Numbered from the stretch's first letter, positions 18,299 through 27,484 are shown. The stretch: 64,000 nt of DNA from Amorphoplanes digitatis (GCF_014205335.1 NZ_JACHNH010000001.1:3528501-3592500), one strand, 5' to 3'. Made by a program: numbers and translations. The notes: a model not told the origin generated them from the letters alone.

Positions 18299-18883
18299 TC
18301 AGGTGCGCACGGCGTCGTGCCGGGGCAGTACGGTCAGCACCCGGGTGATGTGGTCGCGGAACTCCGCCATGTAGGTGGCGAGGAAGGTCTTGGTGGACTC
18401 GTCCGCGACCCGGCCGCCGCCGGGGAAGGTCTCCGGCGTGAACTTGATGTACGCCTCCGGCGAGGTCATCTGCCGGGCGTTGCAGAAGCTCAGCACGGCG
18501 CGCAGGCTCTGCTGCGCGAGCGCGGTGCCGATCGCCCCGATGGAGGCGCCGATGACGGCCGTTGGCACGTGGTCGAAGGAGTTCTGGCCCCACGGCCGGG
18601 AGGCCCAGTCGATCGCGTTCTTCAGGGCACCCGGTATGGAGCGGTTGTACTCCGGGGTGACGAAGAGGATCGCCTGCGACCGCTGGATCGCCTCCTTGAG
18701 GGCGACGGCCTCGGGCGGGTACGCCGCGTCGTGGTCCGGGCTGTAGAGCGGCAGCTCGCGGATCGGGATCTCGGTGAACTCGAGGTCGTCCGGGGCGAGC
18801 GCGATCAGGGCCTTCGACAGCTCGCGGTTGATCGACGTCGACGAGAGGCTACCGACGAAGTAGCCGACCTTGAAGGTGGTCAT
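18299..18883 (-). CDS. NADPH-dependent FMN reductase (chromate reductase/quinone reductase type)
   Basis: 194 residues from ATG 18883 behind GAGGAT. The flavodoxin-like fold shows GSLSSTSINRELSKAL (FMN phosphate loop), TPEYNRSIPGALKNAIDW, the signature of the family, and VIGASIGAIGTALAQQSLR. It reduces FMN, quinones or similar acceptors with NAD(P)H in the cytosol. It converges on the S41 gene with only 4 bases between stops, and lies downstream of the YjbR and alditol oxidase genes on the same strand. Confidence 0.93.
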   Translation of the reverse strand: MTTFKVGYFVGSLSSTSINRELSKALIALAPDDLEFTEIPIRELPLYSPDHDAAYPPEAVALKEAIQRSQAILFVTPEYNRSIPGALKNAIDWASRPWGQNSFDHVPTAVIGASIGAIGTALAQQSLRAVLSFCNARQMTSPEAYIKFTPETFPGGGRVADESTKTFLATYMAEFRDHITRVLTVLPRHDAVRT

Positions 18884-18939
18884 CGTGCCATCCTCGCGCT
18901 CCGGGCACCCGCGCGCAGGCGAACCGCGGTATCCCGGGG

Positions 18940-19365
18940 TCAGGCCGGCGGGTGCGCGCTGAGCCACGCCGCCGCCCGGCGCGCGGACGCCCGGGACAGC
19001 CAGGCGTCCTGGATCACCTCGGCCAGTTCACCGTGGCTGAGCTCGCCGACGCGGGCGGCCCGCAGCAGAACGGACAGGTGGCCGTTGAAGTGCGCGGTGG
19101 TGAAGAACGGCGACGACCGGTCCTGTACCAGGGCCTGCTTGTCGGCGTCCGACGGCACCCAGAAGACGATGACGTCCGGGTAGCGCTCCCCGGTGGCGGG
19201 GTCGACCGCGTCCGGCCGCGGGTTGCGGAAGAAGACGAACGACTTTCGGCCCACCTGGTAGACCGGGTTGTCGCCGGAGCCGTACTCGACGGTGACGTGC
19301 GGCATGGCCGAGGCCAGCTCGTGCACGTCCTCGACCCGGGCCGGCCGGCTCGCGTCGTCGCTCAT
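18940..19365 (-). CDS. MmcQ/YjbR-like protein
   Basis: 141 residues. The protein has the YjbR double-wing fold pattern: a short N-terminal helix (VEDVHELASAMPHV), strand-rich middle with KSFVFFRNPRPDA and DVIVFWVPSDADKQAL, FFTTAHFNGHLSVLL, and a final helical pair ending SARRAAAWL. Family function is not established; members bind DNA-like or small ligands by proposal only. The start overlaps the alditol oxidase stop by 4 bases (ATGA), so it is the second gene of that operon. Confidence 0.82.
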   Translation of the reverse strand: MSDDASRPARVEDVHELASAMPHVTVEYGSGDNPVYQVGRKSFVFFRNPRPDAVDPATGERYPDVIVFWVPSDADKQALVQDRSSPFFTTAHFNGHLSVLLRAARVGELSHGELAEVIQDAWLSRASARRAAAWLSAHPPA

Positions 19366-20609
19366 CGCGGGCCGAGGATCTCGTCCAGCCAGGCGTTGCG
19401 GAAGGTGCCGCCCGGGTCGTACCCGGCGACCAGCGCCCGGAAGTCGTCGAAGCGTTCGTAGCGGGACCGCAGGGTGGCCGGGTCCAGGGTGAAGACCTTG
19501 CCCCAGTGCGGCCGGGCCGAGAGCGGCGCGAGCCGCTCCTCCAGCGCCGAGACGGCCGGTAGGACCGCGGCCGTGTCGGCGATCCAGGTGAAGTGCAGGC
19601 CAAGGCTGTCGCGGTGGTAGTTCATGCTCAGCCACAGGTCGTCCGCCGCCACCGTGCGGATCTCGTTGACCTGAAGGACCGGCGCGACCGTCTCCCGCAC
19701 CGAGGCGACCGCGTCGATGGCCTCCAGTGCCCGCTCGCGCGGGACCATCCACTCCGACTGGAGCTCCGCGCCCGTGCTCGGGCTGAACTCCATCCGGAAG
19801 TGCGGCAGCCGGGCGTGCCACGGGCCGGGCACGCCGAACTGCTCGGTGCTGTTGCCCGCCGGCACGCCCGGCACCGGGTGGCGCGGGCCGTCGGCGGGCC
19901 GCGCGCCGAACCACGGGCCGTCCGGCACCGGCTCGGTGTGCTTGAGCCAGGCGTGGTTGATGTCCGGCCCCGCCCAGTCGGTGAACAGGCTGACGCTGTA
20001 GCCGGCGCCGAGGATCTCCGGCAGGTCCGTCTCCAGGCTGGCGCGGGGCAGGTCGTCGTAGACGTACTGGCGGACCTCGAACGCCGGGACCACGTCGAGG
20101 GTCAGCTCCGTGACCACTCCCAGGGCACCGAGGCCGACCACGGCGCCGTCGAAGCCCTCGTCGCCGCGGCGCAGCGGCACCAGCTCGCCGTCGCCGCGGA
20201 TCAGCTCGAGGGCCGCGACGGCGGTGGCCAGGTTGCCGTGGCGCACGCCAGAGCCGTGCGTGGCGGTGGCGACCGCCCCGGCGACCGAGATGTGCGGCAG
20301 CGACGCCATGTTGTGCAGCGCCAGGCCCTCGGCGTGCAGCCGCACGGCGAGCTCGCCGTAGCGGATGCCGCCGTCGACCCGGACGCTGCGGCGGTCCGCC
20401 GCGATCTCCACGACCCGCGGCAGGCCGTCGAGGCTGACCAGGTCGCCGGTCGTGTCGGCCATCCGGTTGAAGGAGTGGCCGCTGCCCAGGACCCGTAGCG
20501 GCCCTCCGGCGGCGACCAGTTCCTGAAGCCGGGGCACCGTCAGATCCCGGTGCACCCGGCTCGCGCCGAACGTGATGTTGCCCGCCCAGTTGCGCACCAC
20601 TTCTGCCAC
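19362..20609 (-). CDS. aldO: alditol (xylitol/sorbitol) oxidase, FAD-dependent
   Basis: 415 residues from GTG 20609. It is a VAO-family flavoenzyme oxidising alditols at C1 with O2 to give the aldose and H2O2. RVLGSGHSFN contains the His that covalently holds FAD in the Streptomyces enzyme; NMASLPHISVAGAVATATHGSG is the FAD-binding and active Ser segment; VNEIRTVAADD gives the active-site Glu and Arg, and HWGKVFT the Lys. The whole length matches AldO without gaps of note. It is coupled to the YjbR gene; the FMN reductase downstream may share the transcript. Cytosolic, no signal peptide. Confidence 0.93.
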   Translation of the reverse strand: MAEVVRNWAGNITFGASRVHRDLTVPRLQELVAAGGPLRVLGSGHSFNRMADTTGDLVSLDGLPRVVEIAADRRSVRVDGGIRYGELAVRLHAEGLALHNMASLPHISVAGAVATATHGSGVRHGNLATAVAALELIRGDGELVPLRRGDEGFDGAVVGLGALGVVTELTLDVVPAFEVRQYVYDDLPRASLETDLPEILGAGYSVSLFTDWAGPDINHAWLKHTEPVPDGPWFGARPADGPRHPVPGVPAGNSTEQFGVPGPWHARLPHFRMEFSPSTGAELQSEWMVPRERALEAIDAVASVRETVAPVLQVNEIRTVAADDLWLSMNYHRDSLGLHFTWIADTAAVLPAVSALEERLAPLSARPHWGKVFTLDPATLRSRYERFDDFRALVAGYDPGGTFRNAWLDEILGPR

Positions 20610-20634
20610 CGCACCAGCGTAAGCGGTGCGGGGG

Positions 20635-21843
20635 TCAGGAGCCGGCGTGCGCCGGGGCCGAGTCCGTCGCCGGGCGCTGCCAGCGGGTGGCGGGCTGCTG
20701 CTTGCGGCCGCTGACCGGCCGGGGAGCGGCCGCGGCGATCTTGGCGGCGCCGCGGTTGGGCAGCGAGAGCCGGAAGACCTTGGCCCAGGCCGAGCCGACC
20801 TGCTTCGGCATCGGGCCGCTGACGTAGTTGAGGCCGTAGCGGTCGAACAGGTCGCGGATCTTCGGCGCGATCTCCTGGTAGCGGTTGCTCGGCAGGTCCG
20901 GGAAGAGGTGGTGCTCGATCTGGTACGACAGGTTGCCGGTCATGATGTGCATGAGGCGGTTGCCGTCGATGTTGGCCGAGCCGAGCATCTGCCGCAGGTA
21001 CCACTCGCCGCGGGTCTCGCCCTCGATCGAGTTGCGCTCGAACGTCTCGACGCCGTTGGGGAAGTGGCCGCACATGATCACCGAGTGGGTCCAGAGGTTG
21101 CGGACCAGGTTGGCGACGGCGTTGGCGGCGAGGGTGTGCAGGAAGGAGCCGGTCGCGGCCGACAGCGCCGGGTGCACGACGTAGTCCTTCAGCATCTGCT
21201 TGCCGATCTTGCGGCGGACCTGCTTGAGCCGGGCCCTGAACTCCGGCGACCGGCGCCGCTTCTTGCTCTTGAGGTTGCGGCCCAGCTCCAGGTCGTACGC
21301 GGCGATGCCGTACTCGAAGAAGCAGGCGTTGACGAAGTTCCACAGTGGCTGTCCCAGGTAGACCGGGTGCCAGGGCTGCTGCTCGTCGACGCGCATGATG
21401 CCGTAGCCGAGGTCGTTGTCCTTGCCGACCACGTTGGTGTAGGTGTGGTGCAGCTCGTTGTGCGAGTGCTTCCACTGCTCGGCCGGCGACGCGTTGTCCC
21501 ACTCCCAGGTGGTCGAGTGGATCTTCGGGTCGCGCATCCAGTCCCACTGGCCGTGCATGACGTTGTGCCCGATCTCCATGTTCTCGAGGATCTTGGCGAC
21601 CGACAGGCCCGCCGTGCCGATCAGCCAGGCCGGCGGGAACAGCGAGAAGAGCAGGACCGCGCGGCTGCCCAGCTCGAGGCGCCGCTGCACGCTGATCACG
21701 CGACGGATGTACGCGGCGTCGCGCTCACCGCGGCTCGCCACGATCTCGTCCCGGATGGCGTCGAGCTCGCGACCGATGGCCTCGATGTCGTCGGCGGACA
21801 GGTGCGCGATCGGGTTGACGCTCTTGCGCTGCAACGTGGTCAC
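20635..21843 (-). CDS. membrane fatty-acid (acyl-CoA/acyl-lipid) desaturase
   Basis: 402 residues, GTG 21843 behind GAGGA. The three His boxes of di-iron membrane desaturases are clear: HNVMHGQWD, HNELHHTYTN and QIEHHLFPDLP, with hydrophobic segments before and between them. It resembles the mycobacterial DesA3-type desaturase, which takes electrons from a dedicated ferredoxin reductase; the next gene upstream (21888-22946) encodes just such a protein. The pair probably introduces a cis double bond in fatty-acyl chains for membrane fluidity, in the cytoplasmic membrane. The C-terminal 35 residues are basic and disordered. Confidence 0.93.
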   Translation of the reverse strand: MTTLQRKSVNPIAHLSADDIEAIGRELDAIRDEIVASRGERDAAYIRRVISVQRRLELGSRAVLLFSLFPPAWLIGTAGLSVAKILENMEIGHNVMHGQWDWMRDPKIHSTTWEWDNASPAEQWKHSHNELHHTYTNVVGKDNDLGYGIMRVDEQQPWHPVYLGQPLWNFVNACFFEYGIAAYDLELGRNLKSKKRRRSPEFRARLKQVRRKIGKQMLKDYVVHPALSAATGSFLHTLAANAVANLVRNLWTHSVIMCGHFPNGVETFERNSIEGETRGEWYLRQMLGSANIDGNRLMHIMTGNLSYQIEHHLFPDLPSNRYQEIAPKIRDLFDRYGLNYVSGPMPKQVGSAWAKVFRLSLPNRGAAKIAAAAPRPVSGRKQQPATRWQRPATDSAPAHAGS

Positions 21844-21887
21844 GGGGGGTCCTCGGTTTTCTTCGGGTGCGGGAAGCGGGGGGAGTC

Positions 21888-22946
21888 TCAGACGTCGAGG
21901 TGGCAGGGGCCGGCCGCGGCCGAGACGCAGGTCTGCACCTTGACGTTGTCGCCCTCGACGGCGGTGGTGATCGAGCCGTCGCGCAGGTCGCGGACGGCGC
22001 CCTCGGTCATCGGCAGCACGCAGCTGAAGCAGATGCCCATCCGGCAGCCGGACGGCATCAGCACGCCGGCCGCCTCGCCCGCCTCCAGGATCGGCACGTC
22101 GCCGGCGGCCTGCACCACGGTCCCGGACCGGCCGAAGGTGACCTTGCCGCCGTCGCCGGCCGCGATCACGGTCGGCCGGAAGCGCTCGACGTGCAGCAGC
22201 TCCTCGGCGCCCGCGCGGGCCCAGTGCGCGCCGAGGTCGTCGAGCATCTCGTTCGGCCCGCAGGCCCAGGTGTGCCGCTCGAACAGGTCGGGAACGAGCT
22301 CGGCCAGCTCCGCCGGGGTGATCCGGCCGCCGGTGCGAGTGTGCCGCTCGATCAGCCGGATGCGGCCGTCGGCGGCCAGGGTGCGCAGCTCGTCGCCGAA
22401 GACGACGGCGTCGCGCTCCGGCGCCGAGTGGACGACGACCACGTCGCTCAGCTCGTGCAGGGCGCTGCGCAGCATGCCCATGACCGGGGTGATGCCGCTG
22501 CCGGCGGTCACGAACAGCACCCGGCCGGGGCGGGTGGCCGGCAGCGTGAAGTCGCCGGCCGGGTGGTCCAGGTGCACGATCATCCCGGCCCGGGCGTTGC
22601 GGATCAGGTGGTTGCTGACCGCGCCGTCCCGGACGGCGTTGACGGTCACCGACAGCCCGCCGGGCGCGCAGGTGACGGAGTACGCGCGCCACAGCCGCAC
22701 GCCGTCGACGTCGACGCCGATCCGCACGTACTGGCCGGGCTCGTGCGGCCGCCAGCCGCGGCCGGGGCGCAGCACCAGGGTCACGCTGTCGCGGGTCTCG
22801 GGCCGGACGGCCACGATCCGCGCGCGCAGCACCCGGGCGTTGCGCAGCGGCGCGACCACGTCGAGGTAGTCGGTCGGCACCAGGGGCGTCGTCAGCAGTT
22901 CGACGACGCGCCACGCGCCGGATCGCAGTGTCTGGTTCACGGCCAT
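21888..22946 (-). CDS. ferredoxin reductase-type flavoprotein, electron donor for the desaturase
   Basis: 352 residues. In order: an FAD domain (RAYSVTCAP, with the FAD R-x-Y-S motif), an NAD(P)H domain (VTAGSGITPVMGMLRSAL, TWACGPNEM) and a C-terminal plant-type 2Fe-2S ferredoxin domain (GCRMGICFSC with a distal Cys in VQTCVS). This is the oxidoreductase partner type found with DesA3-like desaturases. It begins the leftward operon, 44 bases ahead of the desaturase, and faces a PucR-family gene across a 95-base intergenic region with a perfect palindrome. Confidence 0.93.
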   Translation of the reverse strand: MAVNQTLRSGAWRVVELLTTPLVPTDYLDVVAPLRNARVLRARIVAVRPETRDSVTLVLRPGRGWRPHEPGQYVRIGVDVDGVRLWRAYSVTCAPGGLSVTVNAVRDGAVSNHLIRNARAGMIVHLDHPAGDFTLPATRPGRVLFVTAGSGITPVMGMLRSALHELSDVVVVHSAPERDAVVFGDELRTLAADGRIRLIERHTRTGGRITPAELAELVPDLFERHTWACGPNEMLDDLGAHWARAGAEELLHVERFRPTVIAAGDGGKVTFGRSGTVVQAAGDVPILEAGEAAGVLMPSGCRMGICFSCVLPMTEGAVRDLRDGSITTAVEGDNVKVQTCVSAAAGPCHLDV

Positions 22947-23012
22947 GCCACAAGGGTGCGGGGTTTCCGGGGTAATCGCCTGACCTGATCTACGTGAATC
23001 GGGTCCGCGTTA

Positions 23013-23029
23013 TTGTTCGCAGCGAACAA
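23013..23029. promoter_or_regulatory. perfect 17-bp palindrome, candidate PucR operator
   Basis: TTGTTCGCAGCGAACAA reads as an 8-1-8 perfect inverted repeat. It lies between the divergent ferredoxin-reductase and pucR-type genes, 12 bases before the pucR start and 67 bases from the reductase start. Position and symmetry fit an operator through which the regulator controls both itself and the desaturase operon. Binding is inferred. Confidence 0.6.
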
Positions 23030-23041
23030 GTGGAGGCCAGC

Positions 23042-24202
23042 GTGAGCGATGATCAATACTTCCGGCTGTCCGCTGAAGCGGTCACACCTCTCAGACACGC
23101 CCTGCCCGCCGTCGCCGCCCAGACGGTCGAGGCGATCACCCAGGGTGTGCCCGCGTACGCGGAGGCGTTCAGCGGGACACTCGGCCCGCGGATCGAGAAG
23201 GCGGTCCAGGCGGCACTCGGCACGTTCCTGAACCTGGTGTCCCGGCCGGCCCGCGCGGCGCAGGGCTCGCCGCTGACCCCGGCGCTGGAGGCCGCGTACG
23301 CGCTCGGCCGGGGCGAGGCGCGCAACGGGCGCAGCCTGGACGCCCTGCTCGCGGCGTACCGGCTCGGCGCCCGGGTGGCCTGGCGGGAGCTGGCCGCGAT
23401 CAGCGTCCGGGGCGGCGAGGACTCCGTGACGATCGCGCACTTCGCCGAGCTGGTCTTCGCCTACATCGACGAGCTGTCGGCGGCGAGCGTCGCCGGGCAC
23501 GCCGACGAGCTGGCCACCTCCGGCCGGGCCCGCCGCCGGCACCTGGAGCTGCTCGCGCAGGCGCTGCTGGCCGGCGAGTCCGAGCACCTGGCCATCGCGG
23601 CCGCCGATCGCGCCGAATGGGCGCCGCCGCAGACCCTGACCGCGGTGCTGGTGCCCGAGCCCGCCGCGCGCGCGGCCCTGGAACTGCTCGACGCCCGCAC
23701 CCTCCAGGCGGCCGAGGGCGGCCCGGAGGAGACGTCCGTGCTGCTCGTGCCGGACGCGCACGGCGTGTCCCGGGCACACCTGATGCGGCTGCTGGCGGGC
23801 CGCGGCGCGGTCGTCGGACCGTCGCGGCCGTGGCTGCGGGTCCGGGAGTCGCTCGCCCGCGCCGTGCGCACCGCCCGGTTCGCGCCCGGCGACGGGGCGG
23901 CGGCGGTGGACACCGAGGATCACCTGGTCTCGCTGGTGCTCAACGCCGACCCACAGGCCCTCGCCGACCTGCGGGAGAAGGCCCTGGCCCCGCTCGCCGG
24001 TGAGCGCGCGCCGACGGCCGCCAAGCTCGCCGAGACGCTGCGCGGCTGGCTGCTGCACCACGGGCGCCGCGACGAGGTGGCGGCGGCGCTCTTCGTGCAC
24101 CCGCAGACCGTGCGCTACCGCATGACCCGGGTGCGCGAGCTGTACGGCGACCGCCTCCGCGACCCGCAGTGGCTGCTGCTGCTCACCGTCGCCCTGGCGT
24201 AG
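23042..24202 (+). CDS. PucR-family transcriptional regulator
   Basis: 386 residues from GTG 23042 behind GGAGG. An N-terminal helical sensory region (about 1-165) resembles RsbRD/PucR N-terminal domains, a GGDEF-like middle follows, and the C terminus has the PucR helix-turn-helix (LAETLRGWLLHHGRRDEVA, then LFVHPQTVRYRMTRVRELYG). Divergence from the desaturase and ferredoxin-reductase genes is a typical arrangement, so it likely controls membrane-lipid desaturation. The palindrome at 23013-23029 is its probable site. The inducer is unknown. Confidence 0.9.
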   Translation: MSDDQYFRLSAEAVTPLRHALPAVAAQTVEAITQGVPAYAEAFSGTLGPRIEKAVQAALGTFLNLVSRPARAAQGSPLTPALEAAYALGRGEARNGRSLDALLAAYRLGARVAWRELAAISVRGGEDSVTIAHFAELVFAYIDELSAASVAGHADELATSGRARRRHLELLAQALLAGESEHLAIAAADRAEWAPPQTLTAVLVPEPAARAALELLDARTLQAAEGGPEETSVLLVPDAHGVSRAHLMRLLAGRGAVVGPSRPWLRVRESLARAVRTARFAPGDGAAAVDTEDHLVSLVLNADPQALADLREKALAPLAGERAPTAAKLAETLRGWLLHHGRRDEVAAALFVHPQTVRYRMTRVRELYGDRLRDPQWLLLLTVALA

Positions 24203-24263
24203 CGGGAGTGTCGCATCTCATCGATGCTCTTGACTACCGCGGTGGTGCGCGACAAACGTCGCG

Positions 24264-25289
24264 ATGATGAGGCTGACCCGCCGTACCCTGCTCGGTGCCG
24301 CCGCTGCCGCCGGCGGAGGCACCCTCGTCGCCGGTGCCGCCCCCGCGCGGGCCGCGCCCCGCCGGACCGTGAGGCCGCCGATGCTGCGCCCCGGCGACCG
24401 GGTGCGCGTGATCGCCCCGGCCTACCCGCCGGACACCCGCCTCGCCCGCGGGATCGAGATCCTGTCGAGCTTCGGCCTCGTCGTCGAGGTCGGTGCCCAC
24501 GTCAACGACAGGTACGGCTACCTGGCCGGCACCGACGAGGACCGGCTGGCGGACCTCAACGCGGCCTTCGCCGACCCGGGCGTCCGCGGCGTCTTCGCCG
24601 CCCGCGGCGGATACGGCACCCAGCGCGTCGTCGACCGGCTGGACCTCTCCGCCGTGCGCCGCGACCCGCGGGTCTTCGTGGGCTTCAGCGACCTCACCTC
24701 GCTGATGGGCCGCCTCTGGCAGGGCGCGCGGCTGGTGACCTTCTACGGCCCGATGGTGAACTGGACGGACTCCCGCACCGGCCCGGTGGAGATCGAGTCG
24801 CTGCGCAAGGCGATCATGACCACCGAGCCCGTCGTGCTGACCCGCGACCCCGCCGAGCCGAGCGCCGCGGTGCTGGTGCCCGGCACGGCGACCGGGCGGC
24901 TGCTCGGCGGCAACCTGACGATGCTCCAGACCGCCATCGGCACCCGCGACCTGCCCGACCTCGATGGCGCGATCCTGCTCTTCGAGGACGTGGACGAGGC
25001 GGCGTACAGCTACGACCGGATGCTCACCCAGCTGCGGCGCGCGGGCGCGCTGGACGGGATCGCCGGCATCGCGATCGGCCAGTTCACCAGCGCGGCGAAC
25101 TCCGGCACGTGGAACGCGGCCACCGCGGTGCAGGACCGGGTCGGCGACCTGGGCGTGCCGGTGCTCGGCGGGCTGCGCGTCGGCCACGGCAACGGCCAGC
25201 TCACCGTGCCGCTCGGCACGAGAGCCACGATCGACACGGCGGCGGGCACCCTGACCGTCGCGCCCGGCGTGCTAGAACCTGGCACATGA
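24264..25289 (+). CDS. LD-carboxypeptidase, S66 family, Tat-exported
   Basis: 341 residues. The Tat signal (LTRRTLLGAAAAAGGG, cleavage near ARA) sends it out of the cell. The S66 fold shows LRPGDRVRVIAPA, AARGGYGTQR, the nucleophile Ser in VGFSDLTSL, the catalytic Glu in LLFEDVDE, and the His in RVGHGNGQ. Such enzymes cut the L,D bond between meso-diaminopimelate and terminal D-Ala in cell-wall tetrapeptides, or related cyclic peptides (microcin C7 self-immunity type). Export argues for a wall role. It overlaps the next gene by ATGA. Confidence 0.9.
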   Translation: MMRLTRRTLLGAAAAAGGGTLVAGAAPARAAPRRTVRPPMLRPGDRVRVIAPAYPPDTRLARGIEILSSFGLVVEVGAHVNDRYGYLAGTDEDRLADLNAAFADPGVRGVFAARGGYGTQRVVDRLDLSAVRRDPRVFVGFSDLTSLMGRLWQGARLVTFYGPMVNWTDSRTGPVEIESLRKAIMTTEPVVLTRDPAEPSAAVLVPGTATGRLLGGNLTMLQTAIGTRDLPDLDGAILLFEDVDEAAYSYDRMLTQLRRAGALDGIAGIAIGQFTSAANSGTWNAATAVQDRVGDLGVPVLGGLRVGHGNGQLTVPLGTRATIDTAAGTLTVAPGVLEPGT

Positions 25290-25816
25290 TCTCCTTCCAC
25301 CCGTCGGCCGGATCAGCCGACGCCGAGTTCGTCGCCACGGTCACCGACCTGGTCAACGTCGTCTACGCGGCCGCCGAGGAGGGCATCTGGATCGAGGGCA
25401 CCGAGCGGACGTCGCCGGCCGAGGTCGCCTCGATCATCGCGGCCGGCGAGCTGCTGGTGGCCCGCTCGGGCGACGGCCTGGCGGGGGTGGCGCGCCTGCG
25501 GCGCCTGCCGACCGGCGAGGGCGAGCTCGGCATGCTCGTCGCTCACCCCGAGCGGCGCGGCGCCGGCATCGGACGGGACCTCATCGGGTACGCCGAGAGC
25601 TGGGCCCGCGCGCAGGGCATCGTGACCATGCGGATGGAGCTGCTGGTCCCGCAGTCCTGGACTCACCCGGTGAAGCGGTTCCTGTACGACTGGTACACCC
25701 GGATCGGCTACCGGGTGGTCGGCAAGGGCGACCTCGCCGAGCAGTACCCGCGGCTGGTGCCGCGCCTGGCGACGCCCTGCGACTTCCTGGTGTTCCACAA
25801 GGACCTGGTCAGCTGA
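25286..25816 (+). CDS. GNAT-family N-acetyltransferase
   Basis: 176 residues, coupled by ATGA to the LD-carboxypeptidase gene. The GNAT core is visible: GVARLRR then LGMLVAHPERRGAGIGRDLI, the acetyl-CoA pyrophosphate loop (R/Q-x-x-G-x-G/A), and FLYDWYTRIGYRVVG for the last strands. The substrate is not readable; the coupling suggests a wall-derived amine, but this is only an inference. It converges on the DMT transporter gene with an 8-base overlap. Confidence 0.85.
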   Translation: MISFHPSAGSADAEFVATVTDLVNVVYAAAEEGIWIEGTERTSPAEVASIIAAGELLVARSGDGLAGVARLRRLPTGEGELGMLVAHPERRGAGIGRDLIGYAESWARAQGIVTMRMELLVPQSWTHPVKRFLYDWYTRIGYRVVGKGDLAEQYPRLVPRLATPCDFLVFHKDLVS

Positions 25817-26756
25817 GCTCGCGGTCGCCGAGGCGGACCGTCACCACCCCGCCGATGATCAGGACGCCGCCGGCGAGCTGGGTCAGGCCGGGCAGCTGGG
25901 AGACCAGCAGCCAGGCGAACAGAACCGCGGCGACCACCTCGAGCAGGGCGACGAACGACGCCACCCGGGAGCCCAGCCGGCGGCTGGCGGCGATGCCGGT
26001 CGCGTAGGGCATTGCCGCGGTGACCAGGCCGAGCAGGGCCATCGGCACCCACCAGGGCGGGCTGCCGAACGAGTACTCCGCGGCGGCGGTGGAGGCGTGC
26101 ATCGGCAGCAGGCCGGTCGCGGCGAAGGCGAGCAGCACGAGCGTGCCGACCGTGAGCCCGGTGCCGGCCAGGGCCAGCGGCGGCAGGCCGCTGTCGGTGT
26201 CGGCCGAGATCAGGAAGTACGCCGTCGCGCCGATCATCGCGCCCAGCGCCCAGGCGACGCCCGACCAGGCCAGATCGGCGCCGGAGGCCAGGTCGAGCAC
26301 GAGCACCAGGCCCGCCGCGGCGACGACGGCACCGACAACGGTCAGCGGGCTGGGCCGCTGCCCGCGCCGCAGCCAGAGCCAGCCGACCACGGCGGCCGGC
26401 GCCGTGTACTCGATGAGCAGGGCGGGCGCGACGTCCATGGTGGCGACCGCGGAGAAGTAGCAGAACTGGGCGCCCGCGACGGCGAGCGTGCCGTACATCA
26501 GGACCTGCCCGGCCTGGCGCCGCAGCAGATGCCACCGGCCGCGCAGCGCGGCGAGGGTGAAGGGCGCCAGCGCGAGCGCGGCGATCGCCATCCGGCCGAG
26601 CACGATCGCGCCGGGGCTCCAGCCGGTGCCGAGCAGCCCGGTGGCCAGCGGCCCGGACAGGCCGAAACCGGTCGCGGAGACGATGGCGAGCAGCACCCCG
26701 CCGCCGATGCCGGGCGCGGCCGGGAGGACGGGCCTGTCATTGGCTAACTGGGTCAT
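25809..26756 (-). CDS. EamA/DMT-superfamily transporter
   Basis: 315 residues with ten hydrophobic spans in two repeated EamA halves, typical of drug/metabolite exporters (YedA/RhaT group). The first half has LGRMAIAALALAPF and FCYFSAVATMDVAPALLIEYTAPAAV, the second ALLGLVTAAMPYATGIAA and ASFVALLEVVAAVLFAWLLV, the repeated pattern around helices 3-4 and 8-9. Inner-membrane exporter of an unknown metabolite. It is divergent from the CGNR regulator with 38 bases between starts, so the regulator may control it. Confidence 0.9.
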   Translation of the reverse strand: MTQLANDRPVLPAAPGIGGGVLLAIVSATGFGLSGPLATGLLGTGWSPGAIVLGRMAIAALALAPFTLAALRGRWHLLRRQAGQVLMYGTLAVAGAQFCYFSAVATMDVAPALLIEYTAPAAVVGWLWLRRGQRPSPLTVVGAVVAAAGLVLVLDLASGADLAWSGVAWALGAMIGATAYFLISADTDSGLPPLALAGTGLTVGTLVLLAFAATGLLPMHASTAAAEYSFGSPPWWVPMALLGLVTAAMPYATGIAASRRLGSRVASFVALLEVVAAVLFAWLLVSQLPGLTQLAGGVLIIGGVVTVRLGDRELS

Positions 26757-26794
26757 AGGTGGTGACGCTAGGGAGACCGTCGTAAGGTGTCAAG

Positions 26795-27337
26795 GTGGTT
26801 ATCGCCCATGACACAGAGGCCGCGCTCCAGGCGGCCGTCGAGCTGGTCAACAGCGGCGCGGAACCGGACACCCTGACCTCGACGGCGTGGGTCGACGCCT
26901 GGTACGCCAAGCACCGCTACACCGGCCACCGCGCCCGCGACGCGGCGGAGCTGGCCGAGCTGCGGGCCGCCCGCCCGGAGCTGCGCGCGCTGCTCACCGC
27001 GGACCGCGACGCCGCCGCCGAGATGATCAATCGGATGCTGGCGCGGGCCGGTGCCGTGCCCCAGCTGATCCGGCACGACGGCATCGACTGGCACATCCAC
27101 GCCGTGGCGGCCGGCGAACCCCTGGTGCGGCGCGTCATGGTGGAGACGGCGATGGCCATGGCCGACCTGGTACGCGCCGACGAGACGTCCCGCCTGTCGG
27201 TCTGCGCCGGCGAGAACTGCGACGGCATCGTGCTCGACCTGACCCGCAACCGCTCCCGCCGCTTCTGCGGCACCGCCTGCGCCAACCGGGTCGCGGTCGC
27301 CGCCTACCGCGCCCGCGCCAGAGCCGCCAGACCCTGA
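26795..27337 (+). CDS. CGNR zinc-finger (ABATE domain) regulator
   Basis: 180 residues from GTG 26795. An N-terminal ABATE domain (about 1-125) precedes a C-terminal CGNR-type zinc finger: CAGENCDG, then RRFCGTACANRVAVAAYRAR. The name-giving motif reads CANR here, a conservative variant. Proteins of this type are predicted transcription regulators. It lies 38 bases from the divergent DMT transporter start, a common linkage, which suggests that it controls that exporter. No clear operator is seen in the short gap. Confidence 0.88.
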   Translation: MVIAHDTEAALQAAVELVNSGAEPDTLTSTAWVDAWYAKHRYTGHRARDAAELAELRAARPELRALLTADRDAAAEMINRMLARAGAVPQLIRHDGIDWHIHAVAAGEPLVRRVMVETAMAMADLVRADETSRLSVCAGENCDGIVLDLTRNRSRRFCGTACANRVAVAAYRARARAARP

Positions 27338-27484
27338 CGCCGGTCACCCCGGCCCCAGGGTGTCCTGCCGTCAACCCCAGGGTGCTGCCCGGATCTCAGG
27401 GGCGTCCGGAATCCCTAACGTGATTCGGGTCCAGCGGCTCCCTCGGCGGGTGAGCGGGGCCAGGATCGCAGGGGAGGCGCGATC

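Noticed and set aside
27338..27484. Possible small gene or anti-sigma gene before the sigma factor
   Set aside because: 147 bases with no frame of useful length and no second ribosome site.
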